A stretch of 64,000 bases of DNA from Novosphingobium profundi (GCF_020524485.1 NZ_JAIVLF010000003.1:186001-250000); one strand, 5' to 3'. Counted from the stretch's first letter, positions 25,235 through 35,156 are shown. Numbers and translations are program-made. Notes: generated from the letters alone by a model not told the origin.

Positions 25235-27601
25235 TCAGAATTCCAGCGACGCGGTCACGAAGACCTGCCGCGGGTTGCCGTAGAACGCGGTCAGCGTGCC
25301 CTCGGTGCCCAGCGTCGGGGTCAGCGGGCTCGCCAGCGCGCCGGTCAGCGGATCGGCGGCCATGAAGGTGTAGCCCGAGGTCTTGTAGCGCTTGTCGGTC
25401 AGGTTCTTGCCGTGGACGCCCAGGCTCCAGTTCCCGCCGGGCGCGGTGTAGACGATGCTCGCATCGATGAGCGCATACGATCCCTGGTCGAGGTAGGGGT
25501 TGGGCAGCTCGAACTGGTAGGTCTTGCTGCGGAACGAGAGGGTCGAACTGAACGAAAGGTCGCCATCGCCGACCGGCGTTTCGTAACCCAGCGTGCCGCT
25601 GCCGGTCCATTCGGGCGTGTTCTGGATCTTGCGGTAGTCCGAAACATCGGTCGGCTGACCGCCGATGAGGCCCTCGTACTCGGTGTAGCGCGCATCGATC
25701 CAGCCCAGCGATCCGGCGAAGGTCAGGCGGTCGCCCATGCCGATGAAGTCGCGGGCAAGCGTGGCGTTGGTCTCCAGTTCGATACCGTCGATCTTGGCCT
25801 TGCCCGCATTGGTGATGACCCCGCAGAAGGTGGGGATGCCGCCGACCGTGCAGCCCGCCGAACCCGGGATCTGGACGTCGCTGTAGTCCATGTGGAAGGC
25901 CGCGAGCGCCACGTAGAGATCACCGCCGAAGAGGTTGCCCTTGTAGCCGATCTCGTAGCTGTTCACCGTTTCGGGATCGAAGCTGAGGTAATCGGCAATC
26001 TCGCCGTCGCTGGGAATGCCGCTCGGGTTGCTGGTCGGTGCGTTCACGCCCACGCCGCGCGGGTCGAAGCCGCCGCCCTTGAAGCCCTGGCTGAAGCCGC
26101 CGTAGATGTTGTGGTCAGGGGTCGGCTTGAACGAGAGCGAGACGCGCGGGGTGAACTTCTTGAAGGTCGCCGAGCCCGAGAAGTTGGTGCTCGCCCCGCC
26201 GAAGGGAATGCCCGCACCGCCATAGACCGGCGAACCACCACCCAGGTAGTTCTGGCGCAGGATCGAGGCCGAGCGCTTGTCCCAGGTGTAGCGGCCACCG
26301 CCCGACAGGCTGAGCTGGTCTGTGATGTCGAGGGTGAAGTCGGCAAAGGCCGCCCAGGTGTCGGTGTCGACATCGGCCTGGGTGAAGGCGGTGAGGCCAT
26401 CGAACGCGGTGAACAGGCGCACGTCGAACTGGGTGTCGGCGGTTGCGGTCAGGTAGTAGAAGCCGACCAGCGCCTGGAGCGCGCCGCCGTCATCGTACTG
26501 CAGCTGGAATTCCTGGCTCAGCTGTTCGTTGCGGTAGTAGGCCGGGACGTCGAGGTCGACCGCGGGCAGCGCATCGAAGTCGATCGGCGAGGCGCTGGAA
26601 TCCTTGCGCCAGGCGCTGATCGACTTGAGGGTCAGGGTGTCCGAGAGATCCGCCGTCGCGTTCATCGACAGCCCGTAGGCCTCGACGTACTGGCTGGGGT
26701 CCATCAGCCCGCCGCGGGTGTCGTAGACATCGTCCAGCACCGGCGCGCCGCTGGAAAAGCCCGGGATCAGACGGTGACCGCCACGCGCGTTGGAATTGTC
26801 CTTGGTGTAGTCACCCGAAATCTTGATCAGCACCGGCTCGCCGTAGCCGCCGATCTCAAGGCTGGCGCGTCCCGCCCAGATGTCCTTGTTGTAGTTTTCC
26901 TCGCCCGTGGTGAGGTTGTCGCCGAAGCCTCCACGCGAAAGGCGCGCGAACGATCCGCCCACGCGGATGAGGTCGGTCAGCGGCGTCGAGGCCGTCACCA
27001 CCACGTCCGCCTGGTCGTACGTGCCCAGCGTGCCGCGCACCTTGATGGACGGGTCGAGCGGCATGTTCTTGGTCACGTACTTGACCGCGCCGCCGATGGT
27101 GTTGCGCCCGTAGAGTGTGCCTTGCGGCCCGCGCAGAACCTCGATGCGCTCGACGTCGTAGATGTCGAGGACGGCGGCCTGCGGACGGTTGAGATAGACA
27201 TCGTCAAGGTAGATGCCCACGCCCTGCTCGAAGCCCGAGACCGGGTCCTGCTGGCCGATGCCGCGGATGAAGGCGGACAGCGTGGAGTTCGTGCCGCGCG
27301 AGGGTTCGAGCGTCACGTTGGGGGCCGACTGGGCGATCTCGGTGACATCGAGCGCGCCGGTCTTGGCGAGCTGCTCACCGCTGAAGCTGGTCACCGCGAT
27401 GGGCACATCGACCAGGCGCTCCTCGCGCCGGCGGGCGGTGACGATGATCGCGCCGCCGGTGGCCTCGGGCGGCGTCTCGGCCTGTGCGGGGGTGGCTTGC
27501 GCCTCCTGCGCGGCGGCCGGAGCCGTCAGGACAAGAGCCCCCAACCCGGCGAGAAGCGCCAGCGCACTCGCCTCACGAACGCGGAATCGCGCCTTGTTCA
27601 T
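25235..27601 (-). CDS. TonB-dependent receptor
   Basis: Complete outer-membrane receptor, 788 aa. Signal peptide ending in APAAAQE, then GGAIIVTARRREERLVDVPIAV, the N-terminal pattern of sphingomonad receptors for small hydrophobic or aromatic compounds. The plug domain contains LRGPQGTLYGRNTIGG. The barrel ends in VTASLEF with a terminal Phe, as required for insertion. Start ATG 27601. Divergent from a TetR gene 112 bp away, and followed by a hydrolase and MFS gene in the same direction. Confidence 0.93.
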   Translation of the reverse strand: MNKARFRVREASALALLAGLGALVLTAPAAAQEAQATPAQAETPPEATGGAIIVTARRREERLVDVPIAVTSFSGEQLAKTGALDVTEIAQSAPNVTLEPSRGTNSTLSAFIRGIGQQDPVSGFEQGVGIYLDDVYLNRPQAAVLDIYDVERIEVLRGPQGTLYGRNTIGGAVKYVTKNMPLDPSIKVRGTLGTYDQADVVVTASTPLTDLIRVGGSFARLSRGGFGDNLTTGEENYNKDIWAGRASLEIGGYGEPVLIKISGDYTKDNSNARGGHRLIPGFSSGAPVLDDVYDTRGGLMDPSQYVEAYGLSMNATADLSDTLTLKSISAWRKDSSASPIDFDALPAVDLDVPAYYRNEQLSQEFQLQYDDGGALQALVGFYYLTATADTQFDVRLFTAFDGLTAFTQADVDTDTWAAFADFTLDITDQLSLSGGGRYTWDKRSASILRQNYLGGGSPVYGGAGIPFGGASTNFSGSATFKKFTPRVSLSFKPTPDHNIYGGFSQGFKGGGFDPRGVGVNAPTSNPSGIPSDGEIADYLSFDPETVNSYEIGYKGNLFGGDLYVALAAFHMDYSDVQIPGSAGCTVGGIPTFCGVITNAGKAKIDGIELETNATLARDFIGMGDRLTFAGSLGWIDARYTEYEGLIGGQPTDVSDYRKIQNTPEWTGSGTLGYETPVGDGDLSFSSTLSFRSKTYQFELPNPYLDQGSYALIDASIVYTAPGGNWSLGVHGKNLTDKRYKTSGYTFMAADPLTGALASPLTPTLGTEGTLTAFYGNPRQVFVTASLEF

Positions 27602-27713
27602 AGCATTCACTCCCAATGAACCAATTCTTGTTGGGCCCTGCTTATTGATACTTGAACCGGGTTTCAACTCCAAAGATTTGCCAAGGCTCGCAAGAGCCGA
27701 TAGCTGTGGCTTC

Positions 27714-28394
27714 GTGAGCACAGAAAAGCCCCCCCTGGAGGATCCGAACGGCGCGCCGCCCCCGGCCGAGAATGGCGCAAACCCGCCAGCGGACAAGGTT
27801 CCGCGCACCGAGCGCGGGCGCAAGACGCGGCGCAAGCTGCTCGACGCGGCGGCTATCGAATTTGGCGAAAGGGGCTTTCACGAGGCTTCGATCACCTCGA
27901 TCACGCAGCGCGCCGGAACCGCGCTGGGCAGTTTCTACACCTATTTCGATTCCAAGGACGAGATCTACCGCGCGCTCGTCAGCGACCTCAGCGCGCGCGT
28001 GCGCGAAGCCGCGCGCGAGGCCCGGCGCACCGACCTGCCCGCGCTGGAAGCCGAACGGGTGGCGCTGACGAACTTCCTCAAGTTCGCGAACGAGCACAAG
28101 GAGATCTACCGGATCATCGACGAGTGCGAATTCGTCGACCCCGCGACCTTCCGCGCGCACTACGAAGGCACCGCGAGCCGCATCACCGAGCGCCTCGCCG
28201 ACGGGGTGCGCAAGGGCGAGCTCCGCGCCAACGTGGAAGAAGCCCACGCCTGGGCGATCATGGGCATGAACGTGTTCCTGGGCCTGCGCTATGCGGTGTG
28301 GACGCAGGACCGCAGCCCCGCCGAAGTGGCCGAGATCGCCAACGCCATCCTGCGCGGCGGGATCACCGCGCACGGCGACGATCCGGCCGAGTAA
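27714..28394 (+). CDS. TetR family transcriptional regulator
   Basis: 226 aa from GTG 27714. TetR HTH at about residues 35-80 (GRKTRRKLLDAAAIEFGERG, then ITQRAGTALGSFYTYFDSKDEIY), and a C-terminal helical ligand domain. It is preceded by an unusually long proline-rich N-terminal segment (about 30 residues), so the true start could be further in, but no better RBS is visible. Probable repressor of the divergent receptor-hydrolase-MFS operon. Confidence 0.87.
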   Translation: MSTEKPPLEDPNGAPPPAENGANPPADKVPRTERGRKTRRKLLDAAAIEFGERGFHEASITSITQRAGTALGSFYTYFDSKDEIYRALVSDLSARVREAAREARRTDLPALEAERVALTNFLKFANEHKEIYRIIDECEFVDPATFRAHYEGTASRITERLADGVRKGELRANVEEAHAWAIMGMNVFLGLRYAVWTQDRSPAEVAEIANAILRGGITAHGDDPAE

Positions 28395-28501
28395 GGCCCC
28401 TTTCCCGCTGCGGGACACCCGGTGCCAAGCCACTGGCGCACAGGCGGGCGATCTGCGATCAGGATGGGCTAGACAGCCTCCACACGAAGTGACCAGCCGA
28501 C

Positions 28502-29143
28502 GTGAGTTCCCGCCTTCTCCTGCTTTCCGGCCTCGGCGCCATCGTGGTCATCGGCGGCGTGCTGACACTCGCAGGCCGCTCGGACCCGGCGCCCGAAGCC
28601 ACGCCGAGCCCGGTGGAGGTTGCCGAGGCCGAAACTGCGCCAGCCCCGGCCGAGCCCCCCGCCCCCGCGCCGGACGAACCTTTCGTCATCAAGCGCATCC
28701 TCCCCATCGAAGGGCCGATCCGCTACGGCGAATGGCACTGGGACGAGGATGGCGTGCCCGATGGCCCGCTCGTCATCACCGTGGACCTCGACGCGCGCGT
28801 GCTCTCGGTCTTTCGCGGCGGCTACGAGATCGGGGCGACGGCCGTTCTGCTGGGAAGCCAGGAAAAGCCCACCCCCACCGGCGTCTTTCCCATCACCGAG
28901 AAGGACATCGACCACGTCTCGAACATCTACACCGGCGCGCCGATGCCCTACATGCAGCGCCTGACCAACGACGGGGTCTCGCTGCACGGCTCGAAAGTGG
29001 AGAAAGGCTACGCCAGCCACGGCTGCGTGGGCATGCCCGATCCCTTCGCGGCCAGGCTGTTCCAGATGACCAAGCTGGGCGACAAGGTCTACATCACCCG
29101 CGGCAAGCAGATCGGCATGGGCGACAGCCTCGTCGAAGGGTAG
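28502..29143 (+). CDS. L,D-transpeptidase (YkuD domain)
   Basis: Cross-links or anchors peptidoglycan in the periplasm. 213 aa, GTG start. One N-terminal membrane/signal segment (about 5-25), then a Pro/Ala/Glu linker (28-60) and the catalytic domain. His162 (LHG) and SHGCVGMP with His173 and Cys175 give the active site. Its stop lies 2 bp before repeat copy 2. Confidence 0.9.
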   Translation: MSSRLLLLSGLGAIVVIGGVLTLAGRSDPAPEATPSPVEVAEAETAPAPAEPPAPAPDEPFVIKRILPIEGPIRYGEWHWDEDGVPDGPLVITVDLDARVLSVFRGGYEIGATAVLLGSQEKPTPTGVFPITEKDIDHVSNIYTGAPMPYMQRLTNDGVSLHGSKVEKGYASHGCVGMPDPFAARLFQMTKLGDKVYITRGKQIGMGDSLVEG

Positions 29144-29145
29144 GA

Positions 29146-29265
29146 ATTGATTCAAGGGGCCATTGCCCCTTGACCCCAAAATCGGCGACCTTGCCGTTCT
29201 CAGCCAGCGCAGCGCACGTAAGGTGCGCTAGACGGTATGGGGAGCCCGAGGGCGATGGCCCTCGG
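29146..29265 (+). repeat. Hairpin-bounded 113-bp repeat, copy 2
   Basis: Core 29153-29265, same length as copy 1. The left hairpin has one change (CCATTGCC), and the right hairpin is identical. The interior differs widely. It lies between the convergent L,D-transpeptidase and tilS stop codons. Confidence 0.85.
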
Positions 29266-29276
29266 ATATCCTCCTT

Positions 29277-30272
29277 CTATCTCTTCACCGCCCGGCGCGG
29301 CGCCTTGGCGAAGCTCCACCCGCCCGCGTTGGGACGGACGACAAGATTGCCGATAGAGGCAGGCTCACCTGCACACAGCGCGTCGAACAGGCGCGCAACG
29401 GCGCTTCCGCGCGGTTCCTGCCCGTCGAGTTCGGTGACGATGCGCGCGACCACGCGCAGGGCCACCGCGCGCGGGGCCTGGGGCTTGTAGCGCACCCCCA
29501 TCGGCTCCTTCTTGAGGCACGAGCGGTATTCCAGGTCCGCCATCCAGGCGAGCGCGGCATCCGCTTCGGCCAGATGCGCGGCGCTTTGCGCGATCGCCGA
29601 AACGTCGATCCAGTCGGCCTGCGCGAGAGCCTTGCGCAGCCGCACCCGGTCGTAGCGCTCGTTCGCGTTGCTGGGGTCCTGCGCGGCCTTGATCCCGGCT
29701 TTCTCGACGATCTCGGCCAGTTCGCTGCGGCGCCAGCCCAGCACCGGGCGCAGAAGCGGGATCTGCGTTTCGGGCACCCGGCCCAGCGCGCGCGTTCCGG
29801 CGAGGCCCGCGACACCGCTTGCACGATTGAGGCGCATCAGCAGCGTCTCGGCCTGGTCATCGGCGTGGTGGCCCGAGAGGATCGCGGCGAGGCCACGGTC
29901 CTCGACCCAGCTCGCCAGCGCGGCGTAACGCGCGGCGCGGGCCATGGCCTGCACGTTGCCCTCGGGCACGGTAACGGGAAGGATGGCGTGGGGAACGCCC
30001 AGCCGCGCGCAAAGCGCCGCAACATCGGCGGCTTCCTGCGCGCTTTCGGGGCGAAGGCCATGCTCGACGGTCGCCGCCTCGACCCGGCGCGGAAACGCGG
30101 CGGCGGCGAGCAGCAGCAGCGCGGTGCTGTCGGGCCCGCCCGAGACCGCAAGGCCCAGACGCACGGCCTCATCGGCCAGCGCCCAGCCCCACAGCGCGGT
30201 CAGATCGGCGCGAAACCGTTCGACCGCCTCGGGAGCCGGGACCAGCGCGGGATCAGTTGCAGTCGAGCCCAT
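29277..30272 (-). CDS. tilS: tRNA(Ile)-lysidine synthetase
   Basis: Adds lysine to C34 of the tRNA reading AUA, using ATP; essential. 331 aa, at the short end for the family. The PP-loop SGGPDS (44-49) and SGHHADDQAETLLMRL mark the N-type ATPase. The short C-terminal part is typical of alphaproteobacterial forms. Its start lies inside the cpoB 3' end (20-bp overlap), indicating coupling. Confidence 0.94.
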   Translation of the reverse strand: MGSTATDPALVPAPEAVERFRADLTALWGWALADEAVRLGLAVSGGPDSTALLLLAAAAFPRRVEAATVEHGLRPESAQEAADVAALCARLGVPHAILPVTVPEGNVQAMARAARYAALASWVEDRGLAAILSGHHADDQAETLLMRLNRASGVAGLAGTRALGRVPETQIPLLRPVLGWRRSELAEIVEKAGIKAAQDPSNANERYDRVRLRKALAQADWIDVSAIAQSAAHLAEADAALAWMADLEYRSCLKKEPMGVRYKPQAPRAVALRVVARIVTELDGQEPRGSAVARLFDALCAGEPASIGNLVVRPNAGGWSFAKAPRRAVKR

Positions 30273-31245
30273 TGCGCGTGGTGGAATAGAGCGAGCCTAG
30301 GCGTCCCGCCGCCTCGGCCGCGTAAGTCTCGCTGAATTCGGCCAGCGCGATGCAGGCGCGCTTGGTGTCCTTCAGCTCCTTCATCGCGATGCCCAGGTAG
30401 AGCAGGCTGTCGGCTGCGCGCGCACCCTGCTTGTCGGCCTGGTAGTTCTGGAGGAACCACTTGGCCGCTTCGGACGGGTTCTTGTCGTCGAGCCAGGCGC
30501 GGCCCAGCAGGTTGCGGCCATAGCTTGCCATGCGGTGGTTGGGGTACTTCTCAAGGTAGATCTTGAGCTGCTGGCGCGCCTCGGGGAAGTAGCCCGCGTC
30601 CCACAGGCGGAAGCCGTAGGTGTATTCGTCCTCGCCCGCATCGCCGGTCTGCGGCTTGACGATGGCCTGCACGCCCTGCGCCCGGGCGCTGGTGGCAGGT
30701 GCAGGCTGGGCGGGCGCCGGCTTTTCCGCCGCAGCCGGGGGCGTCTTGATGACCCCGCCGCTCATCGCCGAGAGGTTGTTCTGCGAGGCGCTGACCGGCT
30801 CGGCCTGCGGGGCGCTCTGGGCCGCGGGCGCGGCGGGAACCGAAGCCGAGGCAGCGGCATTGGCGGCGACCTTTTCCTCAAGGAGGGCCAGGCGGTTGCT
30901 GTTCTGCTCGACCTGCGAGGTCAGGCGCGCCATCTGCGATTCCACCGCTTCCATGCGGTTCAGGAGATCGCTGACCGGGGTGCTGGTGGCCGTCTGCGGC
31001 TCCGGCGATCCGGCTGCGGGCGCGGTAATCTGGGGCTCGAAGAAGGTGCCGCTGCCGCCGGGGAAGACCTTGCGCTGGAGCGCGCTCACTTCCTTCTCGA
31101 CCTTGCGCAGGCGCGCATCGGTGTTGTCCTGCGCGGCCACCGAAACCGGGCTTACGCTCGCCACGAGCGCGACAGCCAGTGCGGCCAGGGCCGAAGTGCG
31201 CGGCAGGCGGCGGAGCACCTGTGTCTTCGTGGGATACGCAATCAT
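30253..31245 (-). CDS. cpoB: Tol-Pal system coordinator CpoB/YbgF
   Basis: Periplasmic protein linking outer-membrane constriction with peptidoglycan synthesis at division. 330 aa: signal peptide to about residue 38 (VSVAAQ), a coiled-coil trimer segment (RLRKVEKEVSALQRKV and a second heptad stretch near RMEAVESQMARLTSQ), an Ala/Pro linker, then three TPR-like repeats (EYTYGFRLWDAGYFPEA, NHRMASYGRNLLGRAW). The usual pal-tolB genes are not upstream; a RodZ-like gene is. Confidence 0.92.
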   Translation of the reverse strand: MIAYPTKTQVLRRLPRTSALAALAVALVASVSPVSVAAQDNTDARLRKVEKEVSALQRKVFPGGSGTFFEPQITAPAAGSPEPQTATSTPVSDLLNRMEAVESQMARLTSQVEQNSNRLALLEEKVAANAAASASVPAAPAAQSAPQAEPVSASQNNLSAMSGGVIKTPPAAAEKPAPAQPAPATSARAQGVQAIVKPQTGDAGEDEYTYGFRLWDAGYFPEARQQLKIYLEKYPNHRMASYGRNLLGRAWLDDKNPSEAAKWFLQNYQADKQGARAADSLLYLGIAMKELKDTKRACIALAEFSETYAAEAAGRLGSLYSTTRNGLDCN

Positions 31246-31381
31246 CGCCTAATTCTTCTCCGTCTCTGGGCCCCTGAGGCCCGGCGGCTGCAACCATGGG
31301 CGCCCGGCATCGAACAGGGGATGAACCACGGGCGACAGGCCCCCTGCTTGCCGCAAGGCACCTGCACCTGTCGAGGCTGGC

Positions 31382-32494
31382 TTATTCGGAAGTCGTGGAT
31401 ACCGCAGTCGGCCCCGAAGTCGGACTGGGGCTCGCGTTGCCGGTCGGAAGGATCGAGACCGGGCCGCCGCTCTCCTGCGTGGCCGACGCGCTCGGCGTCG
31501 GGCTGGCCGTTGCCGGACGCGCGGTCGCGGTGCGGCTGGGCGCCGGGCTCGGGCGCGCCGTGGCCGTGCGGCTCGGCGTCGGGTTCGGGCGCGGACTGGC
31601 GGCCGGGCTGGAGCGCGGGGTCGGCGTCGAGGTCGCGCGGGGCGTCGGCGTAGCCGTGGGTGCGGGCGTTGGGGCGGGCGTGCCAGCCGGGCTCGCGACG
31701 GGCGCGGGCGCGGCGCTCCCCAGCAGATCACGCGGCGCGAGCGAGACACCCGAGACGGTCTCGGGCTTGTCCGAAAGCGCAGGCACAGCGACGCCGCCCA
31801 CGGTGATCGCCAGGGCGTCAGGGCGCGCGGTGCGCAGCTTGGGCGCGTCGGCATCGGCGGGCACGGTCCAGCTCTCACCACGTCCCAGCACCGTTTCCAC
31901 CAGAGTGGCGCCGCTGCCATCCGAGACGCGCAGCCAGACCTGGTCGGCATTGGCCGTCAGCACCACCGGGCCGGACGGGACCGCAGCCGACGGGGACGCC
32001 GCCGCGACCGCCTGCGCCGGAGCGGGCGCCGCGCTCGGCTCTTCGCCGGGCAGAAGCGAGGGCAGCTCGCCTTCGGGCGAGAACACGCTGCTCCAGAAAT
32101 AGAAGACGAGGCCGATCACCAGGACGACCGCGCCCCCCGCCAGCCAGGCGAGGCCGCTGGAGGGCACGCGGGCGGGATCGCCGGGCTCGAAACTGGGCTG
32201 GGTGACCGGCGCATAGGGCTCGTGCGCGTCAAGCTGGGCGCGCACCTTGTCGGCGATGACCTTTTCATCGAGCCCCATCGCGCGGGCATAGGCGCGCGAA
32301 AAGCCGACCGCGTACGTGCGCGCGGCGAGGTCCTCGAAACGGTCCTCCTCGATCGAGAGAATATGGCGCTCGGCAACCTTGGTGCGCGAGGCGATGTCGG
32401 CGCGACTGAGACCGGCCTCTTCGCGGGCCTTGAGCAGGGTCTGGCCCGCAGTGAGGGGCTGCGAGGTCGGTTCGGGTGTTTCCACGTTATCCAT
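31382..32494 (-). CDS. RodZ-like helix-turn-helix membrane protein with Pro/Thr/Ser-rich tail
   Basis: 370 aa. An N-terminal Xre-type HTH (about 15-80: LLKAREEAGLSRADIASRTK), one membrane helix (about 113-135) and a periplasmic DUF4115 beta domain (about 158-245) match RodZ, which tethers MreB in cell-shape control. Beyond DUF4115 comes about 110 residues of low-complexity Pro/Ala/Ser/Thr/Arg, including a near-repeat SRTATARPSPAP / SRTATARPATAS. This tail would sit in the periplasm and could contact the cell wall. It is first of a rodZ-like, cpoB, tilS run. Confidence 0.88.
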   Translation of the reverse strand: MDNVETPEPTSQPLTAGQTLLKAREEAGLSRADIASRTKVAERHILSIEEDRFEDLAARTYAVGFSRAYARAMGLDEKVIADKVRAQLDAHEPYAPVTQPSFEPGDPARVPSSGLAWLAGGAVVLVIGLVFYFWSSVFSPEGELPSLLPGEEPSAAPAPAQAVAAASPSAAVPSGPVVLTANADQVWLRVSDGSGATLVETVLGRGESWTVPADADAPKLRTARPDALAITVGGVAVPALSDKPETVSGVSLAPRDLLGSAAPAPVASPAGTPAPTPAPTATPTPRATSTPTPRSSPAASPRPNPTPSRTATARPSPAPSRTATARPATASPTPSASATQESGGPVSILPTGNASPSPTSGPTAVSTTSE

Positions 32495-32721
32495 TAGGCT
32501 CCGAGGGGCACGAGCGGCGATCAGAACACGGTCTGTTTGCGCGCGCTAACCAACCTTTACGACACGACAAAGTCAATCGAAGAGGGCATCTGGGACCAAA
32601 AAGTTTTGACACCTTCCCACCACCGCGCGCCAGAACGTGCAATTTGCACGTCTGCCGTCCGCGCCCACGCGTTTCTGCGCGACACGACGGCGCACAGGCC
32701 CCATGCAAGGATCAGCAGGGA

Positions 32722-34998
32722 TCAGTCGGTGAGAAGCCCGCGCGCCGAGGCCCAGGCGTGCATCGTCTCACGCAAGTTGGCGGGCGGCTCGGCCAGCCAG
32801 CCGCGCATCGCGGTCTCGATCTCGCCCAGATCGGTCTTGCCAACAAGGTCCTTGATGCGCCCGACCGAAGCCGGGGTGATCGAAAGGCGGTGGATGCCCA
32901 GCCCCAGCAGCGCCAGCGCTTCCAGGCGGCGCCCGCCCATTTCGCCGCATACGCCGATATCGACGTTGCTGCCCTCGAGCGAGGTCACCACGCGGCGCAG
33001 GAAGCGCAGGATCGCGGGGCTGAGCCAGTCATAACGCTCGGCCAGCTTGGGGTTGGAGCGGTCTGCGGCAAAGAGGAACTGGGTCAGATCGTTGGTGCCG
33101 ATGGAGAGGAACGAGATCTTGGGGGCCAGAATGTCGAGCTGCTCAGCCAGCGCAGGCACCTCGAGCATGACGCCGTAGCGGATCGCCTCGGGCAGCATGC
33201 GCTTGGTCTTGCGCAGGTACGCCAGCTGCCCCTCGAACACGGCCTTGGCCTCGTCGAACTCCCAGGGCTCAGCCACGAGCGGGAACATCACGTTGAGCTC
33301 GCGCCCTCCGGCCGCTTCGAGCAGCGCGCGCGCCTGAACCTTGAGCAGCCCCTCACGTTCGAGCGCGACGCGCAGCGCGCGCCAGCCCATCGCCGGGTTC
33401 TCCTCACCCTCGCCGTCATCGTGGCGCAGGTAGGGCAGCGTCTTGTCGCCGCCGATGTCGACCGTGCGGAAGACCACCGGTTTGGAGCCCGCCGCATCGA
33501 GAACGTCGCGGTAGAGCCGCGTCTGGCGCTCGCGAGCCGGGAGCGTGGCCGAGACGAGGAACTGGAACTCGGTGCGGAAGAGGCCAATGCCATCCGCGCC
33601 GGTCAGGCTGAGATTGGCGATATCATCGCGCAGGCCAGCATTGATGCGCACCTGGATGCGCGTGCCATCCTTCGTGACCGGCTCGACATCGCGCATCGAG
33701 GCGTAGACCGCCTGCTTCTCGCGATTCTTGGCAAAGCGCGCCTCGAAGGCCTCGATCGCCCCTGCCGAGGGGCGCACGGTCGCCATGCCCTGCTCGGCAT
33801 CGAGCAGCAGCATGTCGCCCTCGCGCACGTAGCCGCGAAGCCCCCGCACGCGGCCCAGCACCGGAATGCCCATCGCGCGCGCGACGATCACCACGTGGCT
33901 GGTGAGCGAGCCCTCTTCCAGAACCACGCCCTTCAGGCGTCGCTTGTCGTACTCAAGGAGCTCGGCCGGCCCCAGATTGCGCGCGATCAGGATCGCATCG
34001 TTGCGCAGACCCAGCGAGGCGGCGGTGCCGATCTGGCCCGAGACGATGCGCAGCAAGCGGTTCGCCAGGTCCTCCAGATCGTGCATGCGGTCAGCCAGGA
34101 GCGCGTCGTCGATCTGGCGCATGCGCATGCGGGTGCGCTGCTGCACGCGTTCGATGGCAGCTTCGGCGGTAAGGCCGGAATCGATCGCCTCGTTGATACG
34201 GCGCGTCCAGCCTTCGTCATAGGCGAACATGCGGTAGGTCTCGAGCACTTCCTCATGCTCGCCGCCCACGCCGAACTCGGCCTGCCCGGCCATGCGGTCG
34301 ATCTGCTCGCGCATCTTGTCGAAGGCAAGGATCACGCGCTGGCGCTCGGCCTCGGTGTCCTGGGCGACGATGTGCTCAATGGTGACGCGCGGCTGGTGGT
34401 AGACCGCCGTGCCCTGCGCCAGTCCCTTGACCAGCGACAGGCCGCGCAGCTGCTCGGGCGCGTTGTGCGCAGGATCGAGCGAGGCGGTGTCCTCGTCGTC
34501 AATCAGGCCTGCGTTGGTGATGAGCTCGGAGAGCACCATCGCCACGGTCTGCAGCGCCTCGATTTCCACTTCCTCGTAGCGCCGCCGCTCGACATGCTGG
34601 ACGCCCAAGACGCCCACGGCCCGCTCGCGCCGCACGATGGGGACGCCCGCGAAGGAGTGGAATTTTTCCTCGCCCGTTTCCGGACGATAGGAGAAGTCGG
34701 GGTGGGCCGCAGCCTCGGCCAGGTTGAGGGTCTCGATCTTCTCGGCAATCGTGCCGACGAGACCCTCACCAATGGCCAGGCGCGTCACGTGGACGGCCTC
34801 CTGGGCCAGGCCGCGCGTGGCGAAGAGCTCCAGCATGCCCTCACGCAGGAGGTAGATCGAGCAGACCTCCGAATGGAGGCTCTCCCCGATCACTTCCACG
34901 ACCGTATTGAGCTTGGCCTGCGCGTGTTGGCGCGAGGCCATCACCTCGTGAAGGCCGGTGAGGATGTTTCGTGCTGCGTCGACGGCTCCGCTGGTCAT
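32722..34998 (-). CDS. ptsP: Nitrogen phosphotransferase enzyme I (EI-Ntr)
   Basis: Transfers phosphate from PEP to NPr in the regulatory PTS-Ntr chain. 758 aa: GAF domain (about 15-165), then enzyme I. The phosphorylated His368 lies in LTSHVVIVARA, and the PEP-binding barrel carries GLFRTEF and GVCGEMGG. Start ATG 34998. Partner genes ptsO and ptsN are not in the window. Followed, 227 bp later, by the rodZ-like gene in the same direction. Confidence 0.95.
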   Translation of the reverse strand: MTSGAVDAARNILTGLHEVMASRQHAQAKLNTVVEVIGESLHSEVCSIYLLREGMLELFATRGLAQEAVHVTRLAIGEGLVGTIAEKIETLNLAEAAAHPDFSYRPETGEEKFHSFAGVPIVRRERAVGVLGVQHVERRRYEEVEIEALQTVAMVLSELITNAGLIDDEDTASLDPAHNAPEQLRGLSLVKGLAQGTAVYHQPRVTIEHIVAQDTEAERQRVILAFDKMREQIDRMAGQAEFGVGGEHEEVLETYRMFAYDEGWTRRINEAIDSGLTAEAAIERVQQRTRMRMRQIDDALLADRMHDLEDLANRLLRIVSGQIGTAASLGLRNDAILIARNLGPAELLEYDKRRLKGVVLEEGSLTSHVVIVARAMGIPVLGRVRGLRGYVREGDMLLLDAEQGMATVRPSAGAIEAFEARFAKNREKQAVYASMRDVEPVTKDGTRIQVRINAGLRDDIANLSLTGADGIGLFRTEFQFLVSATLPARERQTRLYRDVLDAAGSKPVVFRTVDIGGDKTLPYLRHDDGEGEENPAMGWRALRVALEREGLLKVQARALLEAAGGRELNVMFPLVAEPWEFDEAKAVFEGQLAYLRKTKRMLPEAIRYGVMLEVPALAEQLDILAPKISFLSIGTNDLTQFLFAADRSNPKLAERYDWLSPAILRFLRRVVTSLEGSNVDIGVCGEMGGRRLEALALLGLGIHRLSITPASVGRIKDLVGKTDLGEIETAMRGWLAEPPANLRETMHAWASARGLLTD

Positions 34999-35156
34999 GC
35001 CTTGGGGAGTACCCCAAACGCGGGCGTTTGGAAACGCGGTTGGAGCGCGCAAATCGACCCAGCTATGGATAAGGCCTCCGCTTCCGGAGGAGCTTGTCCC
35101 AAAACAGGGCTGGAAAAGGCCGCGTCACGCGCGGCGCGAGGCCCAGCGCGAAGCGT

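Noticed and set aside
31296..32102. Val/Gly/Ala-rich plus-strand frame resembling a repetitive surface protein
   Set aside because: It is the mirror image of the Pro/Ala/Thr-rich tail and DUF4115 region of the RodZ-like gene on the minus strand.
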